A stretch of 64,000 nt of DNA. Source: Comamonas testosteroni (GTDB lineage: Bacteria; Pseudomonadota; Gammaproteobacteria; Burkholderiales; Burkholderiaceae_C). The stretch covers positions 1 through 64,000 of the forward strand of contig NZ_AWOR01000078.1 of the NCBI RefSeq assembly GCF_000761245.1. The letters run 5' to 3'. Shown one piece after another: positions 24,072 to 32,412 of this stretch. Under the pieces are notes generated by a model. It worked only from the letters and a program-made list of their open reading frames with translations, was not told where the DNA came from and searched no databases. The translations under genes and the position numbers were made by a program. How positions within the stretch are numbered: position 1 is the first letter of the stretch; every line of letters begins with the position of its first letter.

Positions 24072-25430
24072 TTAACCGGCTAGCGGTATTTCCATGCGAT
24101 AGCAGGTGGTGAAGCCTTGCGGTGCCTCGGCCACGATGAAGCGCCCGCCATGGGCCTGCATGACACGGCTGACGATTTCATGGCCCAGATGCAGACTGTC
24201 CACGGGCGGCACATGGACCGGCGCGGCATCGCGCCTGCCGTCATCGCAGACCTGCACCCAAGCCAGCGCCTGGGTCGAGTCGAGACCGGCCTGCACCTCA
24301 ATCTGTGTGCCGCACGGCGTGTGGCGCACGGCGTTTTCCACCAGATTGCGAAGGGCCGAATCGAGCAGCAGCGCATTGCCGCGCACAGGCAGCTCCTGCG
24401 GGGCGTCCACGGAGATCATGTCCTCTCGCTGCCAGGCATGCTGAGCCTGTGCCGCCGCCACATCGCGCACCACATCGGCCCAGTTCACGGCCTGCAAAGG
24501 CGCATCCAGCATGCCGCGTCCGGCTCTGGCCAGGGTCAGCAACTGATCGAGCACATGGCCGGCATGCAGGGCGTCCTGACCGATGCGTTGCAGCGCGGCC
24601 TGCATGACAGCAGTATCGGTCTGCACCCCCGACTTCAGTGCCTGGGCCTGCAAAGCGATGGATGCCAGCGGCGTGCGCAGCTCATGGGCCACTTCGTTGG
24701 CCAGGTTGCGCTCGCGCTCCAGCGCCTGCTGCTGGCGGTCGAGCAAGGTGTTGATGGAGCTGACCATGGGCGCGAGCTCGCGCGGCACATGGGCGTCGGA
24801 CAGGCGCTGGTCACGACTCAGATCCAGCGCCTCCACGCGCTGCGTGAGCTGGTTGAGCGGGCGCATGCCGCGGCGCATGGCCACACCCAGCGCAACCACG
24901 ATCACGGGAAGCAGCCAAAAGCCCGGCTCTATCATCTGCATGGCGATGTCGTCGGCCAGACTGTCGCGCTCTGCCAGGTCAATCATCACCGTGACCTTGG
25001 CGCTCCTGTCATGGCTCCACTGCGTGTAGCTGCGCCAGGCCTGGCGTTCATCCGCGCCAATCGTGGCAAAGCCCTGCTCGATGCCGAAGTCCGGCAAAGG
25101 CGCCTGTCCGGTGCGCGAGATCAGCAGGCCTTGCGCATTCCAGAGCACCACGCTCAGCGACTCCTGATAGTCGTGGGCGTGCAGGCCTGCGGGCGGCTGG
25201 ACAGCCGTAGTCTCTGCGGCCGGCACATCGTCCTGCACATGCCAGTTCAAGGCCAGCGCAGCCACTCCGGCCAGGTGCCCGTCGGTCAGCTCATCGGCTT
25301 CGTGCACCCCGGTCTGGTAGCCCCAGATGACGAAGCTGCACCAGACCAGCACCAGCCCCCCCAGCACCCAGGCCAGCAGATTCAGCTGCAGCGAGCTGCG
25401 GCGCTGACCGGTCTGCGGCATCGCCTTCAT
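24072..25430 (-). CDS. qseC: Sensor histidine kinase, QseC/PmrB-like
   Basis: An inner-membrane sensor with 452 residues. The order is TM1 (about 18-38), a periplasmic domain of about 120 residues with the 2CSK_N-like pattern HEADELTDGHLAGVAAL, TM2 (about 165-185), HAMP-like linker, DHp with HELRTPLAS, then the ATPase domain with NLVENAVRHTP and an H-box/G-box end. The EADE acidic motif in the sensor domain recalls the ExxE metal sites of PmrB. Its ATG overlaps the response-regulator stop (ATGA), so the two form an operon. The signal is unknown, perhaps metal or membrane stress, judged from the PAP2 neighbours. Confidence 0.88.
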   Translation of the reverse strand: MKAMPQTGQRRSSLQLNLLAWVLGGLVLVWCSFVIWGYQTGVHEADELTDGHLAGVAALALNWHVQDDVPAAETTAVQPPAGLHAHDYQESLSVVLWNAQGLLISRTGQAPLPDFGIEQGFATIGADERQAWRSYTQWSHDRSAKVTVMIDLAERDSLADDIAMQMIEPGFWLLPVIVVALGVAMRRGMRPLNQLTQRVEALDLSRDQRLSDAHVPRELAPMVSSINTLLDRQQQALERERNLANEVAHELRTPLASIALQAQALKSGVQTDTAVMQAALQRIGQDALHAGHVLDQLLTLARAGRGMLDAPLQAVNWADVVRDVAAAQAQHAWQREDMISVDAPQELPVRGNALLLDSALRNLVENAVRHTPCGTQIEVQAGLDSTQALAWVQVCDDGRRDAAPVHVPPVDSLHLGHEIVSRVMQAHGGRFIVAEAPQGFTTCYRMEIPLAG

Positions 25431-26122
25431 TCCTGCTCCTGCGGCATGAAGTAGCCCACGCCGCGCATGGTCACGATGATCTTCTGGCCCAGCTTCTTGC
25501 GCAGATGGTGGACATAGACCTCCACGGCATTGCTCTCCACCGTATCGCCCCAGCTGTAGAGATGCTCCTCGATCTGAGGGCGCGACAGCACGCGTCCGCG
25601 CGCCAGCAGCAAGGCCCAGAGCACGGCAAATTCGCGTGGCGAAACCTCCACCTTCTGCCCCGCCTGCCGGATGGTGCGGGCGGCCGGGTCCACCTCCAGA
25701 TCCGCATGGCGGATCACCGGCGATGCCTGACCGGCCGCGCGGCGCATCATCGCGCGCAAACGGGCCTCCAGCTCGTCCATGTCAAAGGGCTTGACCAGGT
25801 AGTCATCGGCGCCCAGATTGAGCCCCGCGACCCGGTCCTGCACCTGATCGCGAGCCGTGAGAATCAGCACCGGCGTGGCCGGGTCGGGCAGTTGCGGCAC
25901 GCCTGGCCGACCGGTCTGCAGGCGCAGGCGACGCACCACCTCGCTGCCATCTCCATCGGGCAGACCCAGATCCAGCAGCACGGCATCGAAGCGCTCGGTG
26001 CTCAGGGCATGCCAGGCCTCAGCCACGCTGGCGCACACATCCACCGCATAGCCGCGCTGCATGAGATTGGCTCGCAGCCCTGCCGCAATGCCTTCGTTGT
26101 CTTCGACCACCAGAATTCGCAT
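25427..26122 (-). CDS. qseB: OmpR-type response regulator, QseB/PmrA-like
   Basis: A 231-residue regulator with a receiver domain (about 1-120) and an OmpR winged helix (about 135-225). Phospho-acceptor Asp51 lies in LLDLGLPDGD, and the conserved Lys is in YLVKPFDMDELEARL. The C-terminal SPREFAVLWALLLARGRVLSR and VEVYVHHLRKKLG are typical QseB/PmrA DNA-binding elements. I chose the ATG at 26122 (MRILVVEDNE). The frame extends 41 codons upstream without homology. It is divergent from the PAP2 genes and could control them directly. Confidence 0.9.
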   Translation of the reverse strand: MRILVVEDNEGIAAGLRANLMQRGYAVDVCASVAEAWHALSTERFDAVLLDLGLPDGDGSEVVRRLRLQTGRPGVPQLPDPATPVLILTARDQVQDRVAGLNLGADDYLVKPFDMDELEARLRAMMRRAAGQASPVIRHADLEVDPAARTIRQAGQKVEVSPREFAVLWALLLARGRVLSRPQIEEHLYSWGDTVESNAVEVYVHHLRKKLGQKIIVTMRGVGYFMPQEQE

Positions 26123-26277
26123 GACCGCATTGTGCGGGCCAATGCCGAATCCGCTCAACTGCCCGGTCAGCACCAGGGCCCGCTTCCCCTGCCCCGGCAT
26201 GGGCTTGACATCCGCAAGAGCGGATTTCGCCTTAATATCGGCCACCTTTCATTGCCGCAATCTGCCGCAGCGCCTTC

Positions 26278-26868
26278 ATGTTCTTCTTCGATCCGTTTCT
26301 GTTTGCGCTGTTCAATGCCGATGCCCAAACGCACTGGTTCAGTATCCAGCTGGCTCGTTCGCTCTCGGCCTGGTTGCCCAATCTCAGCGGCATGCTGGTT
26401 CTCGGCGCCCTGGTGTTCGGCTCACCGGCAACACGCCGCACCATGCTGATGCTGCTGCTGTCCATGGCCACGGCCTGGCTGATCGCCAGACTCATACGCT
26501 GGGGCTTCCCGGCGCCGCGCCCGTTCCAGCTCAATCTGGGCACGCTTTGGATTCAGCATGGCGGACGTGCGGGCTTCCCCAGCCTGCATGCCAGCGGTGC
26601 CTTTGCCCTGGCCATGGCCATCAGCCTGGGAACGACCCGCCATCGCAAGCCGCTGGTCTGGCTGGCCTGGTTGGCCGCCATCGGCATTGCCTGGAGCCGC
26701 GTCCATCTGGGAGTGCACTTTGCCTCCGATCTGATGGCCGGCGCGCTGGTAGGCATCAGCGGCGCCCTCATCGTCTGGCATATCGCCTCGCGGCTGCGCC
26801 GCCGCCGCCATCTGCGCGTCGTCCCGCATCTCAAACGCCTGCGCAGCGCATGGACGGCCCAGGGCTGA
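26278..26868 (+). CDS. PAP2-family membrane phosphatase A
   Basis: A 196-residue inner-membrane lipid phosphatase with about five membrane helices. All three acid phosphatase motifs are present: C1 (RLIRWGFPAPRP, about 72-83), C2 with the catalytic His (FPSLHASG, about 99-106) and C3 (SRVHLGVHFASD, about 141-152). The tail is basic. It is a tandem paralogue of gene C at 27698-28273. Such enzymes dephosphorylate undecaprenyl pyrophosphate or lipid A, or process phosphatidic acid. It is the first of three PAP2 genes opposite a PmrAB/QseBC-like system. Confidence 0.88.
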   Translation: MFFFDPFLFALFNADAQTHWFSIQLARSLSAWLPNLSGMLVLGALVFGSPATRRTMLMLLLSMATAWLIARLIRWGFPAPRPFQLNLGTLWIQHGGRAGFPSLHASGAFALAMAISLGTTRHRKPLVWLAWLAAIGIAWSRVHLGVHFASDLMAGALVGISGALIVWHIASRLRRRRHLRVVPHLKRLRSAWTAQG

Positions 26869-26875
26869 GCAAGAC

Positions 26876-26892
26876 CTTAAGCGCTTGTTAAG
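26876..26892 (+). promoter_or_regulatory. Candidate PmrA-like box between PAP2 genes A and B
   Basis: CTTAAG-CGCTT-GTTAAG is close to the PmrA box YTTAAK-N5-YTTAAK, with G for Y at the start of the second half. It lies only 24 bases before the likely ATG of gene B, which is close for an activator site, and it overlaps a direct repeat of AAGCGCTT (26879-26886 and 26893-26900) that could be the real signal. Confidence 0.35.
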
Positions 26893-26915
26893 AAGCGCTT
26901 TCTATCGTGGCGGCC

Positions 26916-27671
26916 ATGAAGTTGTCCGCCCACTCGCTCCCCCTCCCTCCTCTTCGCCAAGCCTCCGCTCCAGCCCTGCTGAGCTGGACCGTCGTCGCCC
27001 TGGCCTGCGTATTGGCCTGGGACATGAGCGGCCTGGACATGCCCATGGCGCACTGGTTTGGCAGCAGCCAGGGCTTTGCCCTGCAAAACGACTGGTTCAT
27101 GGTCAACATTGCCCATGAAGGTGCGCGCAAACTGGCCTGGATCGTCGTGATGGGACTGAGCCTGATGATCTGGTGGCCCATCGGCTGGATGCGAAAAGTG
27201 CCTTACCCACGCCGGATACAACTGGTGGTGGGTGCACTGGTCTCGCTCATCATCATGGCGCTGATGAAGCGCATCAGTGTCACCAGCTGCCCTTGGGATC
27301 TCAGCGATTTTGGTGGCGTGGGCCACTATGTCTCGCATTGGGCGTGGGGAGTGACAGACGGTGGCGGCGGCCACTGCTTTCCAGCCGGCCACGCCTCGGC
27401 GGGCTTTGCCTTCATCAGCGGCTACTTTGCGCTGCGCCACGATCTGCCGCGTGCCGCGCGCCTGTGGCTTGCGGCGGCTCTGGTTGCCGGTTTTGCCCTG
27501 GGCCTGGCGCAGCAGATGCGCGGCGCCCACTTCATGAGTCATACGCTGTGGACTGCCTGGCTTTGCTGGGCGGCCAGTGGCTTGTGCGATCTGTTCACCA
27601 CCCGTCGCCTGGCGCACCAGCTGCCTGCGGATGCGGCCCTGTCTCCCGACGAGCTGCTTGCCCAGGACTGA
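26916..27671 (+). CDS. PAP2-family membrane phosphatase B (LpxT/PgpB-like)
   Basis: A 251-residue membrane protein with about six helices, distinct from genes A and C. The active-site motifs are KRISVTSCPWDL, CFPAGHASAGF and RGAHFMSH; in the last, His stands where most PAP2 enzymes have Asp. The CFPAGH loop and the Trp-rich cytoplasmic end (IWWPIGWMRK) resemble the LpxT-type enzymes that modify lipid A phosphates. A GTG at 26907 in the same frame is an alternative start; I prefer the ATG at 26916. It lies 47 bases after gene A and 26 before gene C. Confidence 0.85.
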   Translation: MKLSAHSLPLPPLRQASAPALLSWTVVALACVLAWDMSGLDMPMAHWFGSSQGFALQNDWFMVNIAHEGARKLAWIVVMGLSLMIWWPIGWMRKVPYPRRIQLVVGALVSLIIMALMKRISVTSCPWDLSDFGGVGHYVSHWAWGVTDGGGGHCFPAGHASAGFAFISGYFALRHDLPRAARLWLAAALVAGFALGLAQQMRGAHFMSHTLWTAWLCWAASGLCDLFTTRRLAHQLPADAALSPDELLAQD

Positions 27672-27697
27672 ACGCTGCGCACACGCAAAGGTCATTC

Positions 27698-28273
27698 ATG
27701 CTGCTCTTCGATGCCCCCGTATTTCACTTTCTGAATGCCAACACCCAGAGCCCGCTGTGGTGGATTCAGGCCTCGCGCTTTGCCTCCAACTGGTTGCCCG
27801 GCCTGTGCGCCCTGCCCGTGATTGCCGCCATGCTGGCGCTTGGCAAGGGCTGGCGGCGCAGCCTGCAACTGGCCTTGCTGTCCATGGCATGTGCCTGGGT
27901 GGCCTGCCGTCTGATTCGCTGGGGCCTGCCCATGCCCAGACCTGCGCAACTGGGCATGGGCATGCAGTGGATAGCACATGGTGCCAGCGCCAGCTTTCCC
28001 AGCATGCACGCCGCCGGCGCCTTTGCCTTGGCTCAGGCCATCAACCTGGGTGTGGGCAGACACCAGCGCTGGCTGGTTGTTGTCGCATGGCTTCTCGCCA
28101 CCAGCGTGGCACTGAGCCGCGTAGTGCTGGGCGTGCATTTCCCTTCGGACGTTCTGGCCGGCATGCTGGTCGGCGCCGCCAGCGCCGTGCTGGTCTGGCG
28201 CAGCGCCCTGCAGCTCAGGCAGATGCAGCGCCGCCAGCAGCTCAAGCGCCGGCTGCAACCCCAGATCGGCTGA
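27698..28273 (+). CDS. PAP2-family membrane phosphatase C
   Basis: A 191-residue paralogue of gene A, with the same order: RLIRWGLPMPRP (C1), FPSMHAAGAFALAQA (C2) and SRVVLGVHFPSD (C3). The start at 27698 is supported by AAAGG upstream; a longer frame from 27173 runs through gene B and is not used. The C-terminus is Arg/Gln-rich. The A-B-C gene order suggests a duplication of A around B or after B. It ends 10 bases before a strong bidirectional terminator. Confidence 0.88.
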   Translation: MLLFDAPVFHFLNANTQSPLWWIQASRFASNWLPGLCALPVIAAMLALGKGWRRSLQLALLSMACAWVACRLIRWGLPMPRPAQLGMGMQWIAHGASASFPSMHAAGAFALAQAINLGVGRHQRWLVVVAWLLATSVALSRVVLGVHFPSDVLAGMLVGAASAVLVWRSALQLRQMQRRQQLKRRLQPQIG

Positions 28274-28281
28274 GACACGCT

Positions 28282-28328
28282 AAAAAAAAGCTGCCAGCGC
28301 TTATGCATAAAGCGCTGGCAGCTTTTTT
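28282..28328. terminator. Bidirectional terminator with family-2-like stem
   Basis: Perfect 19-bp inverted repeat AAAAAAGCTGCCAGCGCTT (28284-28302) / AAGCGCTGGCAGCTTTTTT (28310-28328). It serves PAP2 gene C (+) and possibly pyk (-). The AGCT...GCGCTT core resembles the ends of the family-2 repeats. Confidence 0.9.
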
Positions 28329-28346
28329 GATGAGGCATGCTTCAAG

Positions 28347-28426
28347 TCAGAGGCATCGAGCAAGAGCCGCCTCGCAGCGAAGATGCCCTCCCCCTTGGGG
28401 GGAAGCGGCATAGCCGCTCAGGGGGC
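28347..28426 (-). repeat. 3'-end repeat, family 1, copy G (after pyk)
   Basis: It begins immediately after the TGA of pyk with GCCCCCTGAGCGGCTATGCCGC, has a CCCCCCAAGGGGG stem and ends in CTCGATGCCTCTG. It shows that the repeat is not limited to the catabolic locus. Confidence 0.85.
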
Positions 28427-29863
28427 TCATTCCACCCGGCAGATCTTGAGCATATTGGTACCACCGGGCTGGCCCATGGGCTCGCCGCAGGTGATGGCAT
28501 AGACATCGCCGGACTGCACGATACCGCGGGCCAGCAGATGGCCCTTGGCCTGGTCCAGCGCCATGTCACGCTCGGCGCTGGTATCCATCAGCAAAGGACG
28601 CACGTTGCGATACAGCGCCATCTTGCGCTGCGTGGCCAGCTTGGGCGTCAGGGCGTAGATGGGGATATGGATGCGATGACGGCTCATCCACAGAGCAGTC
28701 GAGCCGGAGTCCGTCAGCGCCACGATGGCCTTGGCACCCAGGTGATGCGCGGTGAACAGCGCGCCGATGGCGATGGCCTGGTCGGTACGCTTGAACTGGC
28801 TGTTGCTGAAATCGGCATCCTTGACGCGGTCTTCGGCCGCTTCCGCAGCGGCGCAGATGGCGGCCATTTCACGCACAGTCTCCAGCGGGTATTTGCCGGC
28901 AGCGGTTTCGGCGCTCAGCATCACGGCATCGGTGCCGTCCAGCACGGCATTGGCCACGTCGCTCACTTCGGCACGGGTGGGCACGGGGTTGGTGATCATG
29001 GACTCCATCATCTGGGTCGCGGTGATCACCACCTTGTCCATGTCGCGCGCCATGCGGATCATCTTCTTTTGCAGCGCGGGCACGGCGGCATTGCCCACTT
29101 CCACGGCCAGATCGCCACGGGCAACCATGATGCCGTCGGAGACCTTGAGAATCTCTTCCAGGCGAGGAATGGCTTCGGCGCGCTCGATCTTGGCGATCAG
29201 GCCGGGCCTGTGGCCGTACTGGGCAGCGGCCACATTGCACAGCTGGCGTGCCATTTCCATGTCGGTGGCGTTCTTGGGGAAGCTCACGGCCACGTAGTCG
29301 GCCTGGAAGGACATCGCGGTCTTGATGTCTTCCATGTCCTTGGCGGTCAGTGCGGGAGCCGTCAGGCCGCCACCTTGCTTGTTGATGCCCTTGTTGTTGG
29401 ACAGCTCGCCACCCAGCTTGACGATGGTGTGCACCTCTTCGCCGCGCACGGCGTCCACGGTCAGCACGATCAGGCCGTCGTTGAGCAGCAGCACGTCGCC
29501 AGCCTTCACATCGCGGGGCAGCTCCTTGTAGTCAAGGCCCACGCCGTTGATGTCGCCGGGTTCGGTGCGCGATGCGTCGAGCACAAAGCGCTCGCCGGGC
29601 TCGAGCATGACCTTGCCCTCGGCAAACTTGCCGACTCGGATCTTGGGACCCTGCAGGTCGGCCATGATGGCCACTTCGCGGCCTGCACGCTGGGCGGCTT
29701 CGCGCACCATGGTGGCACGGTCGATATGGTCCTGCGCCTTGCCATGGCTGAAGTTCAGGCGCACGACGTTCACGCCTTCGCGCACCATTTGTTCAAGCAG
29801 TTGGGGATCGCTGGAAGCGGGGCCCAGTGTGGCGACGATCTTGGTAGCACGACTCACTTGCAT
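28427..29863 (-). CDS. pyk: Pyruvate kinase
   Basis: It makes pyruvate and ATP from phosphoenolpyruvate. The 478 residues start at the ATG at 29863 (MQVSRATKIVATLGP), preceded by GAGAGAG; 30 upstream codons in the same frame are non-homologous. The active-site motif IMVARGDLAVE with the preceding AKIERAE (catalytic Lys) and SHGKAQDH are all present, followed by the alpha/beta C-terminal domain. It is monocistronic. The copy-G repeat follows the stop, and 310 bases without a gene lie upstream. Confidence 0.95.
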   Translation of the reverse strand: MQVSRATKIVATLGPASSDPQLLEQMVREGVNVVRLNFSHGKAQDHIDRATMVREAAQRAGREVAIMADLQGPKIRVGKFAEGKVMLEPGERFVLDASRTEPGDINGVGLDYKELPRDVKAGDVLLLNDGLIVLTVDAVRGEEVHTIVKLGGELSNNKGINKQGGGLTAPALTAKDMEDIKTAMSFQADYVAVSFPKNATDMEMARQLCNVAAAQYGHRPGLIAKIERAEAIPRLEEILKVSDGIMVARGDLAVEVGNAAVPALQKKMIRMARDMDKVVITATQMMESMITNPVPTRAEVSDVANAVLDGTDAVMLSAETAAGKYPLETVREMAAICAAAEAAEDRVKDADFSNSQFKRTDQAIAIGALFTAHHLGAKAIVALTDSGSTALWMSRHRIHIPIYALTPKLATQRKMALYRNVRPLLMDTSAERDMALDQAKGHLLARGIVQSGDVYAITCGEPMGQPGGTNMLKICRVE

Positions 29864-30173
29864 GAAATGTCTCTCTCGCGATGGAATGTAATCGGGTTTC
29901 AATTCTGGCACGAATGCGGTTACATGACTGCATCTTGCACAGCGATGCGACACCAGGCAAACGCGTCGCAGAACAGAAAAAACAGTAGCTGCTTGCGCCT
30001 ACTCATCCTTGATATCAGCATAAATAATGCTTGAAATGTTGATATTTCAAGCGCTTACAGCTACTGATTCAGAAGCATAAGAGGGAAACTCGCGCAGGAA
30101 CCGACAAGCCTTGTGCAGCGCATCAATGAGCGCGTCGAAACAGTTTTGCCCGGCAGGTTCAAATGTCCGGGCC
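29864..30173. other. Gene-free stretch between CPBP gene and pyk
   Basis: It holds the pyk leader with its ribosome-binding site and a complete family-2 repeat at 29984-30065. I see no coding frame or terminator besides the stems of that repeat. Confidence 0.7.
29984..30065. repeat. Family-2 repeat element, complete copy
   Basis: 82 bp. The ends AGTAGCTGCTTGCGC (29984-29998) and GCGCTTACAGCTACT (30051-30065) are inverted copies with three mismatches. Inside is another inverted repeat GCTTGAAAT-GTTGAT-ATTTCAAGC (30029-30052). The interior is AT-rich and differs from the copy at 56002-56081, while the ends are conserved. Confidence 0.75.
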
Positions 30174-30983
30174 TCAGATCAGGCCGTGCGAGAGCAGATA
30201 GGTCACCACATGCGTGAGCATGGCGGCCTCGAGTCCGTAGCGCCAGAACATGATTCCTGCCAGCAGGCCATAGACGCTCTCGCACATCAGCAGCTGCAGC
30301 ACGACAGGCGCCGACAGCTCGCCGAGCACGCCCCAGTTCAGAAACACCGGAATGCAGCCGGACAACAGGGCGGCCAGTGCGATGGCCGACCAGCCCAGCC
30401 GCCAGTCCGGGCGCTGCCTGGGACTGCCGAAGAGCGTCCACAGCAGCCACATCACGCCCGTGAGCATGCCCAGCCTCAGCAGCAGCTCTTCGGTGATCGC
30501 GCCGTAGAGCAGCTTGGGCCATAGCGGCAGGCCGTAGACCGGGTCCACAAAAGGCATGCTCTCGGGCCAGACCACGGCCAGCGTCACCAGCCAGGCCGCG
30601 CCGATCACGCCACCCGCCACGCCGGGCAGGCTCAGCACACGAATGCCGCGCCAGGGCACGCGCCCCTCGGCCAGGGCATGAATCAAGGGCGCGCTCAGCC
30701 CCAGCTTCGGGCCCAGCCGGATCCCGAACCCCACGCTCAGCGCCAGCAGGGCGCTCAGCCCCGCCGTCACCGCCCAGCTGCCCGCGATCTCCAGACCGCC
30801 TCCGCTCAGAAAGCTCAGCCAGGCCGGCGGCACCGTCCAGGCCAGCGCCACCACACCCGGCAGACCCAGCAACCACAGCAGCAAGCCCATGCGCGCGGCA
30901 GGCAAAGGCCTGGCCGCAGCGCCGTGGGACAGGTGGTTGAAGGTCTGCGGCATGCTGAGCTCTGGTTCAAACCTCTCAGTCAC
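30174..30983 (-). CDS. CPBP-family intramembrane protease (Abi-like)
   Basis: A membrane protein of up to 269 residues with about six or seven helices. It shows the CPBP family signatures: EELLLRLG (EExxxR, about residues 166-173) and the later His region LEAAMLTHVVTYL. Bacterial members are putative glutamic or metallo-type intramembrane proteases involved in peptide or bacteriocin self-immunity and protein processing. The GTG start at 30983 overlaps the pepP stop by eight bases. An internal ATG at 30953 is an alternative. It is cotranscribed with pepP. Confidence 0.8.
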   Translation of the reverse strand: MTERFEPELSMPQTFNHLSHGAAARPLPAARMGLLLWLLGLPGVVALAWTVPPAWLSFLSGGGLEIAGSWAVTAGLSALLALSVGFGIRLGPKLGLSAPLIHALAEGRVPWRGIRVLSLPGVAGGVIGAAWLVTLAVVWPESMPFVDPVYGLPLWPKLLYGAITEELLLRLGMLTGVMWLLWTLFGSPRQRPDWRLGWSAIALAALLSGCIPVFLNWGVLGELSAPVVLQLLMCESVYGLLAGIMFWRYGLEAAMLTHVVTYLLSHGLI

Positions 30984-32364
30984 GCATCAACGCTTCGATC
31001 TCGTCGACCTTGACGGGCACGCCGCGCGTGATGAGCTCGCAGCCAGTCTCGGTGACGATGGCATCGTCCTCGATGCGGATACCGATGTTGTGGAACTGCT
31101 CGGGCACACCGGGCGCCGGTCGCACATAGATGCCCGGCTCTATCGTCGTGACCATGCCGGGGCGCAGGATACGGCTGGGGCGATTGGCAATGGTTTCGCC
31201 CGAGATCGGGTCCTTGCGCTCGCTGACCACGCCCAGCTCGCTGGGCTCCACATAGCTGCCGCAGTCATGCACATCCATGCCCAGCCAGTGGCCGGTTCGG
31301 TGCATGTAGAACTGGAAGTAGGCACGCGACTCGATCACATCCTCGGCCGTGCCGTACTTGGTACGGTCCAGCAGTCCCAGGTCCAGCATGCCCTGAGCCA
31401 GCACGGCAACAGTGGCGTCATGCGGGTCGTTGAAGCGCTTGCCGGCCCTGGTGACGGCGACTGCAGCCTCCTGGCTGGCCAGCACCAGCTCGTACAGCGC
31501 ACGCTGCGCCCCGCTGAACTTGCCGTCGGCCGGGAAGGTACGCGTGATGTCGCTGGCATAGCCATCCAGTTCGCAGCCTGCGTCGATGAGCACCAGCTCG
31601 CCCGCGCGCACCGGCGCCTTGTCGGCCTGATAGTGCAGCACGCAGGCATTGGCACCGGCAGCCACGATGGAGCCGTAGGCCACGTATTGCGAGCCATGCT
31701 GGCGGAACTCGTGCAGCAGCTCGGCGTCCAGGTGGTATTCGCGCACCTCCTCGCCATTGCGGATCATGCGGGCCGAGCGCTGCATGGCGCGCACATGGGC
31801 CTGGGCGCTGATCTGCGCGGCGCGGCGCATGATGTCCTGCTCGTGCAGGTCCTTGACCAGACGCATCTCGTCCAGCAGCGCACAGGCATCGCCCTGCTGC
31901 GTGGGGCAGATCACGCCAAAGCGCGAGCGGGCGCGCACCTGGCTGAGCCAGCCTTCGACCTGTTCGGCCAGGCCCTTGTGGGTGGCGAAGGGGAACCAGA
32001 CACGCTCGCGGTTTTCCAGCAGGCGCGGCAGGCGGGCATCGATCTCGTCGCTGGAGAAGGCCTGATCCATGCCCAGCCTGGCCTTGGCCGCCTCGGGGCC
32101 GAGGCGATAGCCGGTCCAGACCTCGCGCTCCAGATCCTTGGGCTGGCAAAACAGCACGCTCTTGCCGTCGCTGGTCAGCACCAGACAGGCATTGGGCTCG
32201 CTAAAGCCCGTGAGGTAGTAGAAGTAGCTGTCGTGGCGATACAGATACTCGGTATCGCGGTTGCGATGCAGCTCGGGAGCCGTGGGGATGATGGCGACAC
32301 CGCCGTCGCCCAACTGGGCGGCCAAGCGTGCGCGGCGTTGGGCATATACAGAAGTCATGGGCAT
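30976..32364 (-). CDS. pepP: Xaa-Pro aminopeptidase (aminopeptidase P)
   Basis: It removes an N-terminal residue preceding proline. The protein has 462 residues from the ATG at 32364 (MPMTSVYAQRRARL), which aligns with E. coli PepP; ATGs at 32385 and 32358 are possible. The N-terminal creatinase domain (to about 165) has DSYFYYLTGF. The pita-bread domain carries the dinuclear metal ligands in LIDAGCELDGYASDITR, GHWLGMDVHD, TIEPGIY and EDDAIVT. It is the first gene of a two-gene unit with the CPBP protease. In other Betaproteobacteria it often sits near ubiquinone genes (ubiH); none is here. Confidence 0.92.
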   Translation of the reverse strand: MPMTSVYAQRRARLAAQLGDGGVAIIPTAPELHRNRDTEYLYRHDSYFYYLTGFSEPNACLVLTSDGKSVLFCQPKDLEREVWTGYRLGPEAAKARLGMDQAFSSDEIDARLPRLLENRERVWFPFATHKGLAEQVEGWLSQVRARSRFGVICPTQQGDACALLDEMRLVKDLHEQDIMRRAAQISAQAHVRAMQRSARMIRNGEEVREYHLDAELLHEFRQHGSQYVAYGSIVAAGANACVLHYQADKAPVRAGELVLIDAGCELDGYASDITRTFPADGKFSGAQRALYELVLASQEAAVAVTRAGKRFNDPHDATVAVLAQGMLDLGLLDRTKYGTAEDVIESRAYFQFYMHRTGHWLGMDVHDCGSYVEPSELGVVSERKDPISGETIANRPSRILRPGMVTTIEPGIYVRPAPGVPEQFHNIGIRIEDDAIVTETGCELITRGVPVKVDEIEALMRD

Positions 32365-32412
32365 ATCGTAATGCTGGCCGGGCATCTGTACATCAGCTTA
32401 CATCTGCGGATG

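Noticed and set aside
26876..26900. A firm PmrA-binding site
   Set aside because: The match is imperfect, too close to the ATG for a normal activator position, and overlaps AAGCGCTT repeats. It is kept only as a low-confidence candidate.
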